A stretch of 64,000 bases of DNA from JACCXG01 sp963785755 (GCA_963785755.1 CAWAXG010000056.1:124001-188000), one strand, 5' to 3'; positions 1 to 8,531 are shown, counted from the stretch's first letter. Numbers and translations are program-made. The notes: generated from the sequence alone by a model not told the origin.

Positions 1-306
1 GCCTACGGCGCGAACGACATGGGCAGCGTGATGATCGAAGAAAACGTCGTCCGTGCCGCCGGCGCCAGCTACTGCATGGACGAAATCGAGATCGTCCGCA
101 ACATCGAGAACGCCGGATTCAGCCCCAAGCGGCGGAACATGCATTACGAAGTGCTGGGCGATCCGATCTTCCGCGAACGCGAGGTGCCGCGCATGCTGGA
201 GCTGGCGGTCGCCCGCGCCGACGGCGACACGAGCCGTCCGCCGGAGATCGACCGCTACGCCGCCCGCAGCGCCGCCGAAAAGAAAGCGCGGCTCACCGGG
301 CATTGA
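1..306 (+). CDS. mqnC: Cyclic dehypoxanthine futalosine synthase MqnC, C-terminal end (5' truncated)
   Basis: This is the last 101 codons of a radical-SAM enzyme of the futalosine menaquinone pathway. MqnC cyclises dehypoxanthine futalosine in the cytoplasm. The reading frame is open from base 1, so the gene starts outside the window and the CX3CX2C cluster is not visible. The C-terminal signature AYGANDMGSVMIEENVV, followed by AAGASYCMD and a basic NAGFSPKRRNM stretch, is typical of MqnC. The related MqnE cannot be formally excluded. The stop TGA overlaps the TTG start of the deaminase gene by four bases, so the two are translationally coupled. The pathway context with mqnX and mqnP supports the call. 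Confidence 0.85.
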   Translation, partial: AYGANDMGSVMIEENVVRAAGASYCMDEIEIVRNIENAGFSPKRRNMHYEVLGDPIFREREVPRMLELAVARADGDTSRPPEIDRYAARSAAEKKARLTGH

Positions 307-1520
307 AAATCTATCGCGCCCCCTGGATCCTGCCCATCGCCACGCCGCCCGTTCGAGACGGGTGGATCGCCGTCGAAGATTTCCACATCGCCGCAGTCGG
401 CGGCCCTGAGATCGCGCCTCCGTCCAACGCGATCGACGTGACCGTTGCGACGTCGGCCATTCTCCCGGCGGTCGTGAATGCCCATACGCATCTCGAGTTC
501 TCGTGGGCGAGAGGGCAGGTGTCACCGGCCGCGTCGATGCCGAAGTGGGCGTCCGATCTGATCTCGCGGCCGCGGCCGCCATTCCACGAAACCGAAGGCA
601 CGATTGCCGCGGCGATCGCCGAAGCGCGCAGGTGCGGGACGACGCTGGTCGGTGACATATCGAACACGCTCGCGTCCTACGAGCCGCTGCTCGACAGTGA
701 ATTGTCTGCCTGCGTTTTCAACGAGCTCCTCGGTTTCAGGCCGGAGGACGCCGATCGCCTCGTCGCCAACGCCGCCGCCTCACTCCAGCAGTTGACCCCG
801 GTCGAATGGCTGCGCTGCTCGATCGTGCCCCACGCGCCGTTCTCGGTTTCCCCCGAGCTGTTTCGAGCGATTGCCGAACAGCAGCGCGACGGCCGGGTCA
901 GCGTTCACCTCGGCGAGTCCAAGGACGAGATCGAGTTCCTCCGCAGCGGCGGGGGGGCCTGGCGCCACCTGCTGGAGACTCTCGGCGTATGGACTCCCTC
1001 ATGGACGCCGCCACGTCTCTCACCCGTGGACTATCTCGATCAGTTCGGTCTGGTGGGCGAGCGGCTGCTTGCGGTGCACGGCGTGCAGCTCACCGACGCG
1101 GAGTTGAAACGGCTTGCGAAGGCCGGCGCAACCGTTGTCACGTGCCCGCGGAGCAATCGGTGGACCGGGGCGGGGGATCCTCCCGTGTCGCGGTTCTATG
1201 CTTCCGGCGTTCGGGTCGCCATCGGCACGGACAGCCTGGCCAGCGTCGAGGATCTGAACCTGTTCACCGAGCTCGCAGCCGTCCGCAAGCTTGCGGCGGA
1301 TGTTCCAGCGCGGCGGATTCTGGAGAGCGCCACGCGCTCGGGCGCCGACGCGCTCGGCTTCGGCGACCAGCTCGGCACAATCGAGCCGCACAAACGCGCC
1401 GAACTGATCGCCGTCCGCATCCCGGCCGGCCTGGAGGATGTGGAAGAATATCTGCTCAGCGGCATCCAGCCCGAGGCCATCCACTGGCTCTCGAGCGACC
1501 GAGAGCCTGTGAACCGTTGA
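303..1520 (+). CDS. mqnX: Aminodeoxyfutalosine deaminase-type amidohydrolase (MqnX)
   Basis: A 405-aa metal-dependent amidohydrolase, probably deaminating 6-amino-6-deoxyfutalosine in menaquinone synthesis. Metal and catalytic motifs are in family order: HTHLE at residues 61-65, PHAPFS with His near 177, HLGES near 202, AVHG near 259 and GTDSLAS with the metal Asp near 310. The start is TTG at 303, inside a TTGA overlap with the mqnC stop. The first in-frame product residues MKIYRAPWI match the usual N-terminal strand. Related deaminases such as chlorohydrolase and SAH deaminase share the fold, so the substrate is inferred from the mqn neighbours. Confidence 0.85.
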   Translation: MKIYRAPWILPIATPPVRDGWIAVEDFHIAAVGGPEIAPPSNAIDVTVATSAILPAVVNAHTHLEFSWARGQVSPAASMPKWASDLISRPRPPFHETEGTIAAAIAEARRCGTTLVGDISNTLASYEPLLDSELSACVFNELLGFRPEDADRLVANAAASLQQLTPVEWLRCSIVPHAPFSVSPELFRAIAEQQRDGRVSVHLGESKDEIEFLRSGGGAWRHLLETLGVWTPSWTPPRLSPVDYLDQFGLVGERLLAVHGVQLTDAELKRLAKAGATVVTCPRSNRWTGAGDPPVSRFYASGVRVAIGTDSLASVEDLNLFTELAAVRKLAADVPARRILESATRSGADALGFGDQLGTIEPHKRAELIAVRIPAGLEDVEEYLLSGIQPEAIHWLSSDREPVNR

Positions 1521-1580
1521 ACGTTTGAACTACTGAACCCGAACCCTTGAACCTTTGAACCCCTGAACCCTTGAACCGAC
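1507..1580. repeat. Degenerate TTGAACC/CTGAACC short tandem repeat
   Basis: About nine imperfect copies of a 7-10 base unit (TTGAACC, TTTGAAC, CTGAACCC) run from the last codons of mqnX through the 50-bp gap into the TTG start of the prenyltransferase gene. The mqnX stop codon and the mqnP start codon both lie inside repeat units, so the repeat now supplies translation signals. Confidence 0.8.
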
Positions 1581-2437
1581 TGAGCACCTACGCGTCATTC
1601 GTCCGTTTCAGCCACTCCGTGTTCGCGCTGCCGTTTGCGCTGACCGGGGCGCTGCTCGCGCTGCACCGATCCGGGGACTGGAGTGCGGCGAACGTGGGCT
1701 GGCGCCTCTGGTGGATTGTCGTGGCGATGGTGGCCGCGCGCAGTGCGGCGATGGGATTCAATCGCCTGGCGGACGCGCGGCTCGACGCGCTCAATCCAAG
1801 GACCTCGATGCGCGAGCTGCCGCGCGGCGCGATGACCTCGCGGGAAGCCGTCCTGTTCATCGCCGTCTCGAGCGTGGTCTTCGTGTTCGCGGCGTGGCGG
1901 CTCGGACCGTTGTGTTTCGCGCTCTCGCCGCTTGCGCTCCTGATCGTCTTCTGGTATTCGCTCGCGAAGCGCTTCACGTCCTACACGCAGCTCTTTCTCG
2001 GGCTGGCGATGGCGGTTGCGCCGGTCGGCGGCTGGCTCGCGGCGGGGGGGCGCGGCGGGCTCGAGCCGTGGCTGCTGGGCCTGGCGATCGGGACGTGGGT
2101 GGGTGGATTCGACGTGTTGTATGCCTGCCAGGATCTGACGTTCGATCGAGCGCACGGCCTGCGGTCGATCCCCGTGCGCTTCGGCGTCGCCAACTCGCTG
2201 GGCATTTCGCGCGCCATGCACGTCATCACCGTGATCTGTCTTGCCCTGCTGACGCCCGTCGCCGGGCTCGGCTGGATCTATGCGGCCGGCGTGTGCGGCG
2301 TGGCGCTGCTCCTGGTCTACGAGCAGTCGCTGGTCACCGCCGACGACTTGTCCCAGGTGAAGCGGGCGTTCGATCTGAACGGCTACGTCGGGATTCTCTA
2401 TCTCGTGTCCACGGCTGCCGCGATCTATGTCCACTGA
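1571..2437 (+). CDS. mqnP: UbiA-family prenyltransferase (MqnP) of menaquinone synthesis
   Basis: A 288-aa polytopic membrane enzyme of the UbiA family, which attaches the polyprenyl tail to an aromatic acid. Two Asp-rich motifs that bind Mg-diphosphate are visible: NRLADARLDALNPRT at residues 64-78 and QDLTFDRAHG near 187-196. Hydrophobic helices lie between and after them. Its place after mqnX and before ubiX suggests the substrate is 1,4-dihydroxy-6-naphthoate rather than 4-hydroxybenzoate. The start is taken as TTG 1571 within the TTGAACC repeat. No better upstream codon exists, and the N-terminus RLSTYASFVRFSHSVFALPF looks family-like from its third residue. Confidence 0.88.
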   Translation: MNRLSTYASFVRFSHSVFALPFALTGALLALHRSGDWSAANVGWRLWWIVVAMVAARSAAMGFNRLADARLDALNPRTSMRELPRGAMTSREAVLFIAVSSVVFVFAAWRLGPLCFALSPLALLIVFWYSLAKRFTSYTQLFLGLAMAVAPVGGWLAAGGRGGLEPWLLGLAIGTWVGGFDVLYACQDLTFDRAHGLRSIPVRFGVANSLGISRAMHVITVICLALLTPVAGLGWIYAAGVCGVALLLVYEQSLVTADDLSQVKRAFDLNGYVGILYLVSTAAAIYVH

Positions 2438-3044
2438 GCCGCGCCGGCGTTCCGTTGCCGTGGCGATCACCGGCGCGAGCGGCGCGCTGTACGCGACGCG
2501 CACCGTGGCTGCACTCCTCGAGCGCGGCTGCCACATCGAGCTGATCGTCTCCGAGTACGGCCGGCGTCTGCTGCGCGACGAGCTCGGCGAATCGGCCGCG
2601 ATCGAAAAGCTGCCCGAGTATCTTGCCGGCAAGTTCGGAGAGGTCGTTCTCGCGGGCAGCTACACGCTCCACAGCAACCGCGATCTCGGCGCCAGAATCG
2701 CCAGCGGCAGCCAGGATTGCGAAGCGATGGTCGTCGTCCCGTGCTCGATGAAAACGCTGGCCGGTGTGGCGCACGGACTGTCGCGGACGCTCGTCGAGCG
2801 TGCGGCCGATGTGATGTTGAAGGAGCGGCGTCCGCTCGTCATCGTTCCGCGCGAGACGCCGATGAGCCTGCCGCAGCTCCGGAACATGGTGCTCTGCGCC
2901 GAAGCGGGTGCCGTGATCCTGCCGGCGATGCCCGCGTTCTACCAGATGCCGCGCACCCTCGACGACCTCGCCGATTTCATGACCGGCAAGATCCTCTCGG
3001 CGCTCGGCTTCGCCCACGAGCTGTATCCGCGATGGGGGAGTTGA
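2427..3044 (+). CDS. ubiX: Flavin prenyltransferase UbiX (MqnM-type)
   Basis: A 205-aa flavoprotein that makes prenylated FMN, the cofactor of UbiD-type decarboxylases. The FMN-binding motif AITGASGALYA lies at residues 13-23. The conserved VVVPCSMKTLAGVAHG segment and the basic-loop sequence VIVPRETPMS are present. Length is normal. It overlaps the end of mqnP by 11 bp. In futalosine-pathway organisms this protein supports the decarboxylation of the prenylated naphthoate; the matching UbiD partner is not in this window. Confidence 0.92.
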   Translation: MSTEPRRRSVAVAITGASGALYATRTVAALLERGCHIELIVSEYGRRLLRDELGESAAIEKLPEYLAGKFGEVVLAGSYTLHSNRDLGARIASGSQDCEAMVVVPCSMKTLAGVAHGLSRTLVERAADVMLKERRPLVIVPRETPMSLPQLRNMVLCAEAGAVILPAMPAFYQMPRTLDDLADFMTGKILSALGFAHELYPRWGS

Positions 3045-3748
3045 ACGTCGACAAGAGCCCGGCTCGCATCGCCAGGATGTTCGATGCGATCGCTCCCCGC
3101 TACGATCTGCTCAATCACGTGCTCAGCGCGGGGCTCGACAAACGGTGGCGGGCCCGCGCCGTCCAGGAGCTTCGCCTCGCACCCGGCACCCGGGTTCTCG
3201 ACCTGTGTACCGGCACCGGCGACCTTGCCGTCGCGGCCGTGCAGAAGTGCCCCGAGGCGTCGGTGATCGGCGTCGACTTCGCCGGAGAGATGCTCAGGCT
3301 GGCTCACGTCAAGCTCGGTGCGCTCGGCCTGAGCCGATCGATCCGGTTCGTGCGTGGGGACGGGATGAGGATACCTCTCACCGATGCCTCGTGTGATGCG
3401 GCGACCATCGGCTTCGGCATCAGGAACGTCGTCGATCCCGCGCAAGCATTGAGGGAGATCGCGCGGGTCGTGAGACCTGGCGGACGGCTGGCCATCCTCG
3501 AGTTCGGGCAGCCGCGGCTCCCCGGCATCCGCACGATGTATTCCTGGTATTTCAAGTATCTGCTGCCGCTCGTGGGCCGCGTGGTCTCGAAACACCAGAG
3601 CGCCTATTCGTACCTTCCAGCGTCGGTCGATACCTTTCCCGCTCCTGCGGAGTTTTCGCGGATCATCGCTGCCACCGGATTTTCACAGGTCGCGGCCGTC
3701 CCTCTTACGCTCGGCATCGTCTACCTGTATAGCGCCGAGCGTCGCTGA
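3032..3748 (+). CDS. ubiE: Demethylmenaquinone methyltransferase MenG/UbiE
   Basis: A 238-aa SAM-dependent C-methyltransferase that finishes menaquinone by methylating demethylmenaquinone. SAM motif I is LDLCTGTGD at residues 57-65. The family signatures MFDAIAPRYDLLNHVLSAG near the N-terminus, FGIRNV in the middle and LEFGQP are present. The frame is open far upstream, but the conserved N-terminus fits ATG 3032, which overlaps ubiX by 13 bp. A TTG at 3041 in a TTGA overlap is a second possible start. It is the last gene of the menaquinone run. Confidence 0.93.
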   Translation: MGELNVDKSPARIARMFDAIAPRYDLLNHVLSAGLDKRWRARAVQELRLAPGTRVLDLCTGTGDLAVAAVQKCPEASVIGVDFAGEMLRLAHVKLGALGLSRSIRFVRGDGMRIPLTDASCDAATIGFGIRNVVDPAQALREIARVVRPGGRLAILEFGQPRLPGIRTMYSWYFKYLLPLVGRVVSKHQSAYSYLPASVDTFPAPAEFSRIIAATGFSQVAAVPLTLGIVYLYSAERR

Positions 3749-3852
3749 GCTTCAGCTACTCGAATGAGCTTCGCCGGCCGCCGGGCGGCCGCCAGAGCGT
3801 CGGGTGCTTCGTTCAGCGGCTGGGCTGCTCCGGCCGGGGTTGCTCAACCTGT

Positions 3853-3858
3853 TATACT
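3853..3858 (+). promoter_or_regulatory. TATACT -10-like hexamer before the TonB-like gene
   Basis: TATACT lies 13 bases upstream of ATG 3872 in the gap after menG. No TTGACA-like -35 box is seen at normal spacing. It supports a start at 3872 and a transcript with almost no leader. Confidence 0.45.
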
Positions 3859-3871
3859 GGCTAAACTCCTG

Positions 3872-4822
3872 ATGTACTTCGACTTCGAAGATCATCGGCC
3901 GGATACGCCGACCATCGGTCGGACGATGTCCACCCGAGAGGTTGTCCTGATCACGGTCAACCTGCACCTCGTGATGCTGGTGATGATCCTGCTTGGTCCC
4001 AAGATCCCGTTCGTTGAAGCGATCCTCCAGCGTCAGGAACAGGCGCAAGAGGAGCTTCGACGGCAGGAGCTCGAGCGGCAGAAGGAGAATGCGCGGTTCG
4101 TCTTCATGTCTCCGCGCCTGGACAAGCCGACGCCGCCGCCAGCGCGCGCCGAGCTGTCGGACATCGATCGGCGCGCGCGATCGCCCGAGCGCGCGCCCAA
4201 TCCCAGGAACGACATGCCGTTTTCGCGTGGCAACACGACCGAACGACTGGACGGCAATCCCGATCCCACACTGAAGCCCTCGCCCTCTGCGGCGCCCGAG
4301 CCGAGCGGCGCGCCGCCTGAAGCCCCGCCGCTGCCCGTTCCCGAATCGCCCAACGGCTACGCGCGATCGCAGGAGCCGCAGCGGCCGCAGCCGAGCGGGC
4401 CGAACACCGGCATCCTCGCGGACGCGATTCGCAACGTCCAGAAGTACGCGACCAGCGAGAAGTTCCAGAACCTGCAGGGGAGCGGCAACCAGGACGATCC
4501 CTTCATCAATTTCGATTCGAAGGGCGTCGAGTTCGGACCGTGGATTGCGCGATTCGTCGCACAGGTCCGGCGCAACTGGTTCATTCCCATGGCTGCGATG
4601 TCGATGAAAGGCCGCGTCGTGATCACGTTCAACGTCCACAAGGATGGACGGATCACCGACGTGATCGTCGCCAGACCATCGACGGTCGACGCGTTCACGC
4701 TGTCGGCGCGGAATGCCATACTTACCTCGAACCCGACGGTGCCGCTGCCGCCGGAATACCCCGACGACAAGGCCTTCTTCACCGTCACGTTCTTCTTCAA
4801 CGAGAATCCCGGCACGCCGTGA
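3872..4822 (+). CDS. TonB-like energy-transducer family protein
   Basis: A 316-aa inner-membrane anchored protein. One N-terminal transmembrane segment (about residues 22-42, LITVNLHLVMLVMILLG) is followed by a charged helix rich in Q, E and R. A Pro/Ala/Ser-rich spacer covers about 90-190, and a C-terminal TonB-type domain contains ARFVAQVRRNW, VVITFNVHKDGRITDV and a final TVTFFF strand. Such proteins usually carry proton-motive energy to outer-membrane transporters. No exbB or exbD lies nearby. The frame is open upstream to 3764, but ATG 3872 follows a -10-like box and begins the more plausible product. The start uncertainty does not affect the family call. Confidence 0.75.
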   Translation: MYFDFEDHRPDTPTIGRTMSTREVVLITVNLHLVMLVMILLGPKIPFVEAILQRQEQAQEELRRQELERQKENARFVFMSPRLDKPTPPPARAELSDIDRRARSPERAPNPRNDMPFSRGNTTERLDGNPDPTLKPSPSAAPEPSGAPPEAPPLPVPESPNGYARSQEPQRPQPSGPNTGILADAIRNVQKYATSEKFQNLQGSGNQDDPFINFDSKGVEFGPWIARFVAQVRRNWFIPMAAMSMKGRVVITFNVHKDGRITDVIVARPSTVDAFTLSARNAILTSNPTVPLPPEYPDDKAFFTVTFFFNENPGTP

Positions 4823-4923
4823 TCCGGCCGAGTCGGACGCAGTTGACCGGCATGCTGCTCGTGCTGGCCGCGCTGGTCGCTCTCGCACTCGTTCGTGCGT
4901 GCGGTCACGCCGCGCTTCCGTGA
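4819..4923 (+). CDS. Putative 34-residue single-pass membrane peptide
   Basis: A small reading frame starts at GTG 4819 in a GTGA overlap with the stop of the TonB-like gene and ends with TGA directly abutting the miaA ATG. The peptide has an N-terminal Arg pair (R3, R6) and a hydrophobic stretch LTGMLLVLAALVALALV at residues 9-25, then a short tail with Cys28 and His30. This arrangement fits an inner-membrane microprotein. No Shine-Dalgarno sequence is visible; translation would depend on coupling to the upstream gene. No family is recognised. The exact tiling with both neighbours is the main support. Confidence 0.4.
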   Translation: MIRPSRTQLTGMLLVLAALVALALVRACGHAALP

Positions 4924-5874
4924 ATGCCACGGCTCGTCGCAATCCTCGGCGCCACCGCCACCGGCAAGAGCGCGCTCGGTATCGCGCTCGCCGAGCGATT
5001 CGGCGGTGAGATCGTCAGCTGCGACTCGACCGCCGTCTATCGGGGCTTCGATATCGGCACCGACAAGGTGCCGATCGGCGAACAACGGGGGATTCCCCAT
5101 CATCTGATCGACGTCGCCGATCCGACCGAGGAGTACTCCGCCGCGCGCTACGCGAAGGACGCGGCGGCAGCCATCCGCGAGATCACGCGGCGCGGACGTT
5201 TGCCGGTCCTCGTCGGGGGAACGGGGCTGTATTACCGCGCGGTGACGAGAGGGTTCTTCCCCGGACCTGGACGCGACACGGCCCTCCGGGCGCGACTCGA
5301 GCGCGTCGCCGATCGGCGGGGCGTGGAGCGGCTGCACCGGTGGCTGTCGCGGGTGGACGCGCCTTCGGCGGCCAGGATTCACTCGCGCGATCTCAAGCGC
5401 ATCATCCGCGCGCTCGAGGTATATATCGTGACCGGCCGGCCGATCACGATGCACTTCGAAGACACGAGGCCGGCGCTGCCCGAATACGAGGTCGCCGCGT
5501 TCGCGCTGACGATTCCCGCCCGGGAGAACGCGGAGCGCGTTGCGGTCCGCGTCGATGCGCAATTCGAACGCGGCCTGATGGACGAAATACGAGGCCTGCT
5601 GGCGTCCGGCGTGCCCGAAACCGCACACCCGTTCACCGGGCTCGTCTATCGCCAGGCCCTGGAGTATCTCCACGGCGTGCGGGGAGAGCGCGAGACGCGC
5701 GAGCTGATCGTTCGCGAGAACCGCAAATATGCGAAGCGCCAGTTGATCTGGTTCAAAAAAGAGCCTAATCTACGATGGATTCACGCCGCAGGCCAACGAG
5801 AGGAGACTTTGGAGGAGGTCGCTCGTGCCCTCGCGGCCATGGAGAGTCTTCCCGATGGCCCAGCAGATCCGTGA
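4924..5874 (+). CDS. miaA: tRNA dimethylallyltransferase MiaA
   Basis: A 316-aa enzyme that transfers a dimethylallyl group to A37 of tRNAs reading UNN codons. The P-loop GATATGKS is at residues 9-16. The DSTAVYRGFDIGTDK motif follows near 34-48, then GIPHHLIDV, PVLVGGTGLYYRA, RDLKRIIRALEV and TGLVYRQALEYL, all in family order. The length is normal. It begins immediately after the small membrane peptide's stop and overlaps hfq at its 3' end. The miaA-hfq order is widely conserved in bacteria. Confidence 0.95.
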   Translation: MPRLVAILGATATGKSALGIALAERFGGEIVSCDSTAVYRGFDIGTDKVPIGEQRGIPHHLIDVADPTEEYSAARYAKDAAAAIREITRRGRLPVLVGGTGLYYRAVTRGFFPGPGRDTALRARLERVADRRGVERLHRWLSRVDAPSAARIHSRDLKRIIRALEVYIVTGRPITMHFEDTRPALPEYEVAAFALTIPARENAERVAVRVDAQFERGLMDEIRGLLASGVPETAHPFTGLVYRQALEYLHGVRGERETRELIVRENRKYAKRQLIWFKKEPNLRWIHAAGQREETLEEVARALAAMESLPDGPADP

Positions 5875-6121
5875 GCCGCGTCCGGCAGCCGCGCAGCCGA
5901 ACATTCAAGACGTCTTCCTCAATTACGCGCGGCGCGAGAAGCTGCCCGTGCACATCCGCCTCATGGACGGGACGGACTTCGAGGGCCGCGTCAAGAACTT
6001 CGACCGCTTCGCAGTGATCGTCGAGCACAACGGTGCCGATCACATGGTCTTCAAGCATGCGATCGCCACGATCCGTTCGCCCCGGACAATGGGCAACTAC
6101 TATTCGACGCACGAGGCCTGA
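5855..6121 (+). CDS. hfq: RNA chaperone Hfq
   Basis: An 88-aa Sm-like protein that forms a hexameric ring and pairs small RNAs with mRNAs. The Sm1 motif is within VHIRLMDGTDFEGRVKNFD and the Sm2 motif is VFKHAIATI. The start is taken at ATG 5855 (MAQQIREPRP), which overlaps miaA by 20 bp. A GTG at 5825 would add ten residues. The N-terminal 20 residues before the Sm core are longer than in enterobacterial Hfq, and the C-terminal tail is short. Its stop at 6119-6121 is in frame with deoB. Confidence 0.95.
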   Translation: MAQQIREPRPAAAQPNIQDVFLNYARREKLPVHIRLMDGTDFEGRVKNFDRFAVIVEHNGADHMVFKHAIATIRSPRTMGNYYSTHEA

Positions 6122-6124
6122 CGT

Positions 6125-7324
6125 CTGCCCCACCAGGCACGCTTCCGCAGAGTCATTCTCATCGTTCTCGACAGCGTGGGTGTAGGTGAACTGCCGGATG
6201 CCGACAAGTACGGCGATCGCGGCAGCGATACCGTTGGCAGCATCGCCCGGCGCGTCGGCTTGCGCATCCCAACCCTGCGAGCTCTCGGTCTGACCCGCGC
6301 GGCACGATTGGCGGAGACCGGTCCGGCTGACGCCGCGCCGGTTGCCGCCTTCGGCCGGATGGCGGAGGCATCGCCCGGCAAGGACTCCGTCACCGGTCAC
6401 TGGGAGTTGATGGGGCTCGTGCTGCAGCGGCCGTTCCCAGTATTCCCTGGTGGCTTTCCCGGCGAGCTCATTGAGGAGTTCGAGCGTCGCATCGGCCGCA
6501 GGACGATCGGCAACACGGTGGCGTCCGGCACGGTAATCATCGAGGAGCTCGGTCCCGAACACATGCGCACCGGCAGACCGATCGTCTATACGTCTGCCGA
6601 CAGCGTGTTCCAGATCGCGGCGCACGAGGAGGTCATCCCGGTACCAGAGCTCTATCGCATCTGCAAGATCGGCTTCGACCTCGTGGCGAAGGGGCACGGT
6701 GTCGGGCGCGTGATCGCCAGGCCATTCGTTGGCGTCCCTGGAAGCTTCAGCCGAACCGCGAACCGCCGCGATTTCGCGCTCACGCCATTCGAACCGACAC
6801 TGCTCGATCGACTGAAGGATGCCGGCCATGCCGTCATGGCGATCGGGAAAATCGAAGATCTGTTCGCCGGGCGCGGTATGACCGCCGCCGTACACACGAA
6901 GAGCGACGATCATGGGATGGACGAGGTCGAGTCGGCGATGTCGTCAGTGCCGGCAGGACTGATCTTCGCCAACCTCGTCGACTTCGACACGGTGTACGGA
7001 CACCGGAACGATCCCGAGGGATACGCCGCGAATCTCGAGCGGTTCGACGCGCGGCTTGCCGCGCTGCTGCCGCGTTGCGCGGCAGACGACCTGCTGGTGA
7101 TCACGGCCGATCACGGCAACGATCCGTGCACACCGAGTACGGATCACTCCCGCGAGTACGTGCCCGTGCTCCTGTACGGCGCCCGTGTGCGTGCCGGCGC
7201 TGACATCGGCGTGCGGCCGACGTTCGCGGATCTCGGGCAGACCATCGCGGAGAACTTTGGTGTCGAGCCTCTGCCGCACGGGACGAGTTTCCTGGATCAA
7301 ATCGTGAAAAGCGCGTCAGCATAG
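6125..7324 (+). CDS. deoB: Phosphopentomutase DeoB, probable CTG start
   Basis: An alkaline-phosphatase-fold enzyme that interconverts ribose or deoxyribose 1- and 5-phosphates in nucleoside salvage. The essential N-terminal metal motif LDSVGVGELPDA and the C-terminal TADHGNDPCTPSTDHSRE are present. The conserved strand RRVILIVLDS lies upstream of the first ATG/GTG/TTG codon in this frame (GTG 6176). Between the in-frame hfq stop and that motif there is no ATG, GTG or TTG. CTG 6125 gives a normal 399-aa protein, with GAGG at 6113-6116 eight bases before it. A start at 6176 would delete the metal-binding Asp. Confidence 0.88.
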   Translation: MPHQARFRRVILIVLDSVGVGELPDADKYGDRGSDTVGSIARRVGLRIPTLRALGLTRAARLAETGPADAAPVAAFGRMAEASPGKDSVTGHWELMGLVLQRPFPVFPGGFPGELIEEFERRIGRRTIGNTVASGTVIIEELGPEHMRTGRPIVYTSADSVFQIAAHEEVIPVPELYRICKIGFDLVAKGHGVGRVIARPFVGVPGSFSRTANRRDFALTPFEPTLLDRLKDAGHAVMAIGKIEDLFAGRGMTAAVHTKSDDHGMDEVESAMSSVPAGLIFANLVDFDTVYGHRNDPEGYAANLERFDARLAALLPRCAADDLLVITADHGNDPCTPSTDHSREYVPVLLYGARVRAGADIGVRPTFADLGQTIAENFGVEPLPHGTSFLDQIVKSASA

Positions 7325-7333
7325 ACGCTCGAC

Positions 7334-7348
7334 TGTGGGCTGCCCACA
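7334..7348. other. TGTGGGC-GCCCACA inverted repeat after deoB
   Basis: A perfect 7-bp inverted repeat separated by one base lies ten bases after the deoB stop. A following AAA is the only tail, so a factor-independent terminator is doubtful. It may be an RNA end structure. Confidence 0.3.
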
Positions 7349-7402
7349 AACCGAGGCCTCGTGGAGCCAGCGAATGCAGCGTGCGGGTGAAACAACGGAG
7401 CC

Positions 7403-8447
7403 ATGACGATACGAGAGCAGCTCGAGCAGCGCGAGCGCGAAATCCTCGCTCCACAAGCCGCGAAGAGCGCCGACTCGCGCGGCCGGATCAGGCGCGAGAC
7501 CGAAGATCCGATCCGGCCGGCCTTCCAACGCGATCGTGATCGCGTCGATTCACTGCAAGGCCTTCCGGCGGCTGAAGCACAAGACCCAGGTGTTCTTCGC
7601 ACCTACCGGCGATCACTATCGAACGCGCTTGACCCATACGCTCGAGGTGTCGCAGATCGCGCGCAGCATCGCCAAGGTGCTTCGACTCAACGAGGAATTG
7701 ACCGAGGCCATCGCCCTCGGCCACGACCTCGGCCACACGCCCTTCGGCCACGCCGGCGAGCGCGTGCTCAACGACCTCATCCCCGGCGGCTTCAACCACT
7801 ACGAGCAGAGCCTTCGCATCGTCGACGTCCTCGAGAACGACGGCAGGGGGCTGAACCTGTCGTGGGAAGTGCGGGATGGCATCGCCCGTCACTCCAAGGG
7901 CAAGAGCGGGATGCCGGTCGGCGCGGATCCGGAACATCGCGCGAGCACGATCGAAGGACAGATTGCCCGGGTCGCCGACATCATCGCCTACGTGAACCAC
8001 GACATAGACGATGCCGTGCGGGCCGGGTTGCTGCGTGAAGAAGATCTGCCTGCCACGCGTGTCGACGTGCTCGGGGCGTCGTCGTCGAAGCGCATCGGCC
8101 GCATGGTGACCGACGTTGTGATCGAGACGCTCAACGGCGGCCTGACCGAGATCCGCATGAGCGAGCCCATCCTCGAGGCCACCGTCGGACTCCGCAGTTT
8201 CCTGTTCGACGCGGTCTACGAGAACGACGTCGCCACGGCGGAGTTCACGAAGGCGGCAGGGATCCTCGGCGGGCTCTGGGACAAGCTGCGCGCCTCTCCC
8301 GCAGACCATCTCGACAAGCCGACGATCGAGAAGGAAGGGCTGGACGTCGCGGTGAAGGACTTCCTTGCTGGGATGACCGACCGCTACGCGGTCGCCCTCT
8401 ACGAGCAGTTGTTCATTCCGAAGCCCTGGGTTTCTGTGAGGCCGTAG
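7403..8447 (+). pseudogene. dgt: Deoxyguanosinetriphosphate triphosphohydrolase-like protein, frameshifted
   Basis: A dNTP triphosphohydrolase of the HD superfamily, which splits dNTPs into nucleoside and triphosphate. The N-terminal 48 codons (MTIREQLEQREREILAP to AFQRDRDRV) are in one frame and the rest (IHCKAFRRLKHKTQVFF onward) is in the next. One extra base near 7546-7547 breaks the gene. HD-domain residues are intact in the second part: RLTHTLEV, GHDLGHTPFGH and AYVNHDIDD. Removing one base restores a normal protein of about 347 aa. A GTG at 7536 could still start a truncated product. Either the gene has just died or this is a sequencing indel; no slippery heptamer is evident. Confidence 0.85.
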
Positions 8448-8531
8448 CAGCTCGAACCCTGCGGCGGACGGGTCCGTCGATGTCACGGTTTGCATTGCAG
8501 ACAGGTTTGTGCGAGGCTAGAGGAGTTTGGG

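Noticed and set aside
2717..3031. A longer ubiE frame starting inside ubiX
   Set aside because: The upstream part is a shadow of ubiX; the methyltransferase family starts near 3032.
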